Below, in pieces: positions 5,863-6,502 of a stretch of 6,502 bases of DNA. Below the pieces are notes generated by a model, which made no database searches, was not told where the DNA came from, and saw only the letters and a program-made list of their open reading frames with translations. The stretch spans positions 1 to 6,502 of the forward strand of contig JAZTXB010000104.1 of the NCBI GenBank assembly GCA_045636225.1, read 5' to 3'. The DNA is from UMGS1613 sp045636225 (GTDB lineage: Bacteria; Bacillota_I; Bacilli_A; RF39; UBA660). The first letter of the stretch is position 1. Each line of letters opens with the position of its first letter. The position numbers and the translations under genes are program-made.

Positions 5863-6426
5863 TCATCCCCTAATAAAATAACTTAAAAAAACAGAAAATT
5901 TATACAAAATCTCATTACTTTTATTTATTGCAAAAGCTTTTTCAAAGGCTTTACCGCCTATAGTAAGTGCAGATATAATTCCCATAACAACCAAAGTAAT
6001 AATTAAATTATCACTATCTAATTTATCCATTATTTTAAGTGATATAACTGCGCCCGTTGAACCAGATACTACACCACATACATCACCTATTACATCTTGG
6101 CAAAAACTAGATACTTTATCAGCATTTTTCTTTAACTTAACAGCTATTTTAGCACCTCTAACTTTATTTGCCGACATTGAATGAAATACAGATTCATCAC
6201 TTGCTGTAACCGCAACTCCAATCATATCAAACATTACTCCAACCAATATAAATATAAGCGCAATTACAATAGCCCAAAAAATATTTACTTTTGGAAGCGT
6301 CATTTCTGATGCAAAACTAAATGTAATAGATATAACAAATGAAAGTAATAATATTGTCATTATCCATTTATAATTTACTTTATCTTTATTCTTTTTGCTC
6401 AATTGTTTTTTCATTTCTTTTTTCAT
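5863..6426 (-). CDS. Small multi-pass membrane protein resembling a CBS-less DUF21/CNNM domain
   Basis: Protein of 187 residues with a Lys-rich N-terminus (1-20) and four hydrophobic segments at about 22-40, 49-70, 111-130 and 140-157. The stretch after the second helix (ASDESVFHSMSANKVRGAKI, 75-94, then LKKNADKVSSF, 98-108) resembles the DUF21 transmembrane domain of CorB/CNNM magnesium exporters and haemolysin-C-like proteins, where an ASETA..SL...R...A phrase precedes KxxxNPDKFLS. The C-terminal CBS pair and CorC domain of those proteins are absent, so regulated ion transport cannot be assumed. Annotation pipelines might call it CorB-like or hypothetical. The ATG at 6426 is chosen because GGAG lies 7 bases upstream; an in-frame TTG at 6474 is part of the -35 box and cannot be the start. 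It is first in a two-gene operon with the Ig-domain prepilin, so a link to that protein's display is possible but not shown. Confidence 0.72.
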   Translation of the reverse strand: MKKEMKKQLSKKNKDKVNYKWIMTILLLSFVISITFSFASEMTLPKVNIFWAIVIALIFILVGVMFDMIGVAVTASDESVFHSMSANKVRGAKIAVKLKKNADKVSSFCQDVIGDVCGVVSGSTGAVISLKIMDKLDSDNLIITLVVMGIISALTIGGKAFEKAFAINKSNEILYKFSVFLSYFIRG

Positions 6427-6433
6427 AACCCAA

Positions 6434-6437
6434 CTCC
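6434..6437 (-). promoter_or_regulatory. Ribosome binding site of the DUF21-like gene
   Basis: GGAG on the minus strand lies 7 bases before the ATG at 6426. It lies downstream of the predicted transcription start and so settles the start codon in favour of this ATG. Confidence 0.7.
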
Positions 6438-6445
6438 ATATTTTA

Positions 6446-6474
6446 AGTATAACATAAATAACTTTTTTTCTCAA
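6446..6474 (-). promoter_or_regulatory. Strong sigma-A-type promoter of the DUF21-like/prepilin operon
   Basis: On the minus strand TTGAGA (6474-6469, five of six consensus bases) is separated by exactly 17 bases from TATACT (6451-6446). A TGn extension (6454-6452) precedes the -10 box. Transcription should start near 6439, leaving a short leader of about 13 bases before the ATG at 6426. This is the clearest promoter in the window. Confidence 0.82.
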
Positions 6475-6502
6475 TATAAAAAATATTCACTCTACTTTAT
6501 AT

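Noticed and set aside
6427..6474. A longer form of the DUF21-like protein starting at TTG 6474.
   Set aside because: That TTG is the first three bases of the -35 box TTGAGA, upstream of the predicted transcription start, and has no ribosome site.
1..6502. Mollicute-type code in which TGA means Trp.
   Set aside because: TGA ends pilC and the DUF21-like gene exactly where the next ribosome site and ATG follow, and conserved tryptophans use TGG.
1..6502. CRISPR arrays, tRNA or rRNA genes, insertion sequences.
   Set aside because: No regularly spaced repeats, cloverleaf-like or rRNA-like stretches, or transposase motifs were seen; nearly all the DNA is protein-coding.

Overview
The window is about a quarter G+C and densely coding. 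It looks like a fragment of a Firmicutes (Bacilli-type) chromosome, most plausibly an uncultured, spore-forming, gut-type lineage. That inference rests on the AT-rich composition, strong AGGAGG-type ribosome sites, Gram-positive-style type IV pilus genes and a homologue of the spore-associated YqfQ/VrrA family. TGA is used as a stop at the ends of two genes, which fits the standard bacterial code. The species cannot be named from the sequence.

Layout, from right to left on the minus strand. (1) A two-gene operon starts from a very clear sigma-A-type promoter (6446-6474). It encodes a short four-helix membrane protein resembling the DUF21/CNNM (CorB-like) transmembrane domain without CBS domains (5863-6426), then a type IV prepilin-like protein with two Ig-like repeats (4959-5858). 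It ends in a hairpin terminator (4946-4984). (2) The only plus-strand gene is a YqfQ/VrrA-like small protein (4603-4947), convergent with operon 1 and sharing its terminator. (3) A second minus-strand operon is divergent from yqfQ and starts at an extended -10 promoter (4523-4531). It encodes the pilus platform protein PilC/GspF with a long extra N-terminus (2764-4488), the prepilin peptidase PilD (1992-2759) and a giant 613-residue prepilin (141-1982). The remaining 140 bases are non-coding apart from an AT-only inverted repeat that may be a weak terminator.

The genes form a compact type IV pilus or pseudopilus assembly set. PilC is the membrane platform, PilD cleaves the Gly-Phe junction of prepilins, and the two prepilins are its likely substrates. 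No assembly ATPase (PilB/GspE) lies in the window, so it must be encoded elsewhere if the system works.

The most striking feature is the large prepilin. Behind a normal class III signal and a short pilin head it carries about 465 residues that look like the modular tail or baseplate-associated structural proteins of Firmicutes phages. A 720-base stretch inside these modules has about 32% G+C, against about 20% on either side in the same gene, which suggests module exchange. The second prepilin instead displays Ig-like modules. The locus therefore looks like a pilus system that mounts different binding modules on pilin stems.
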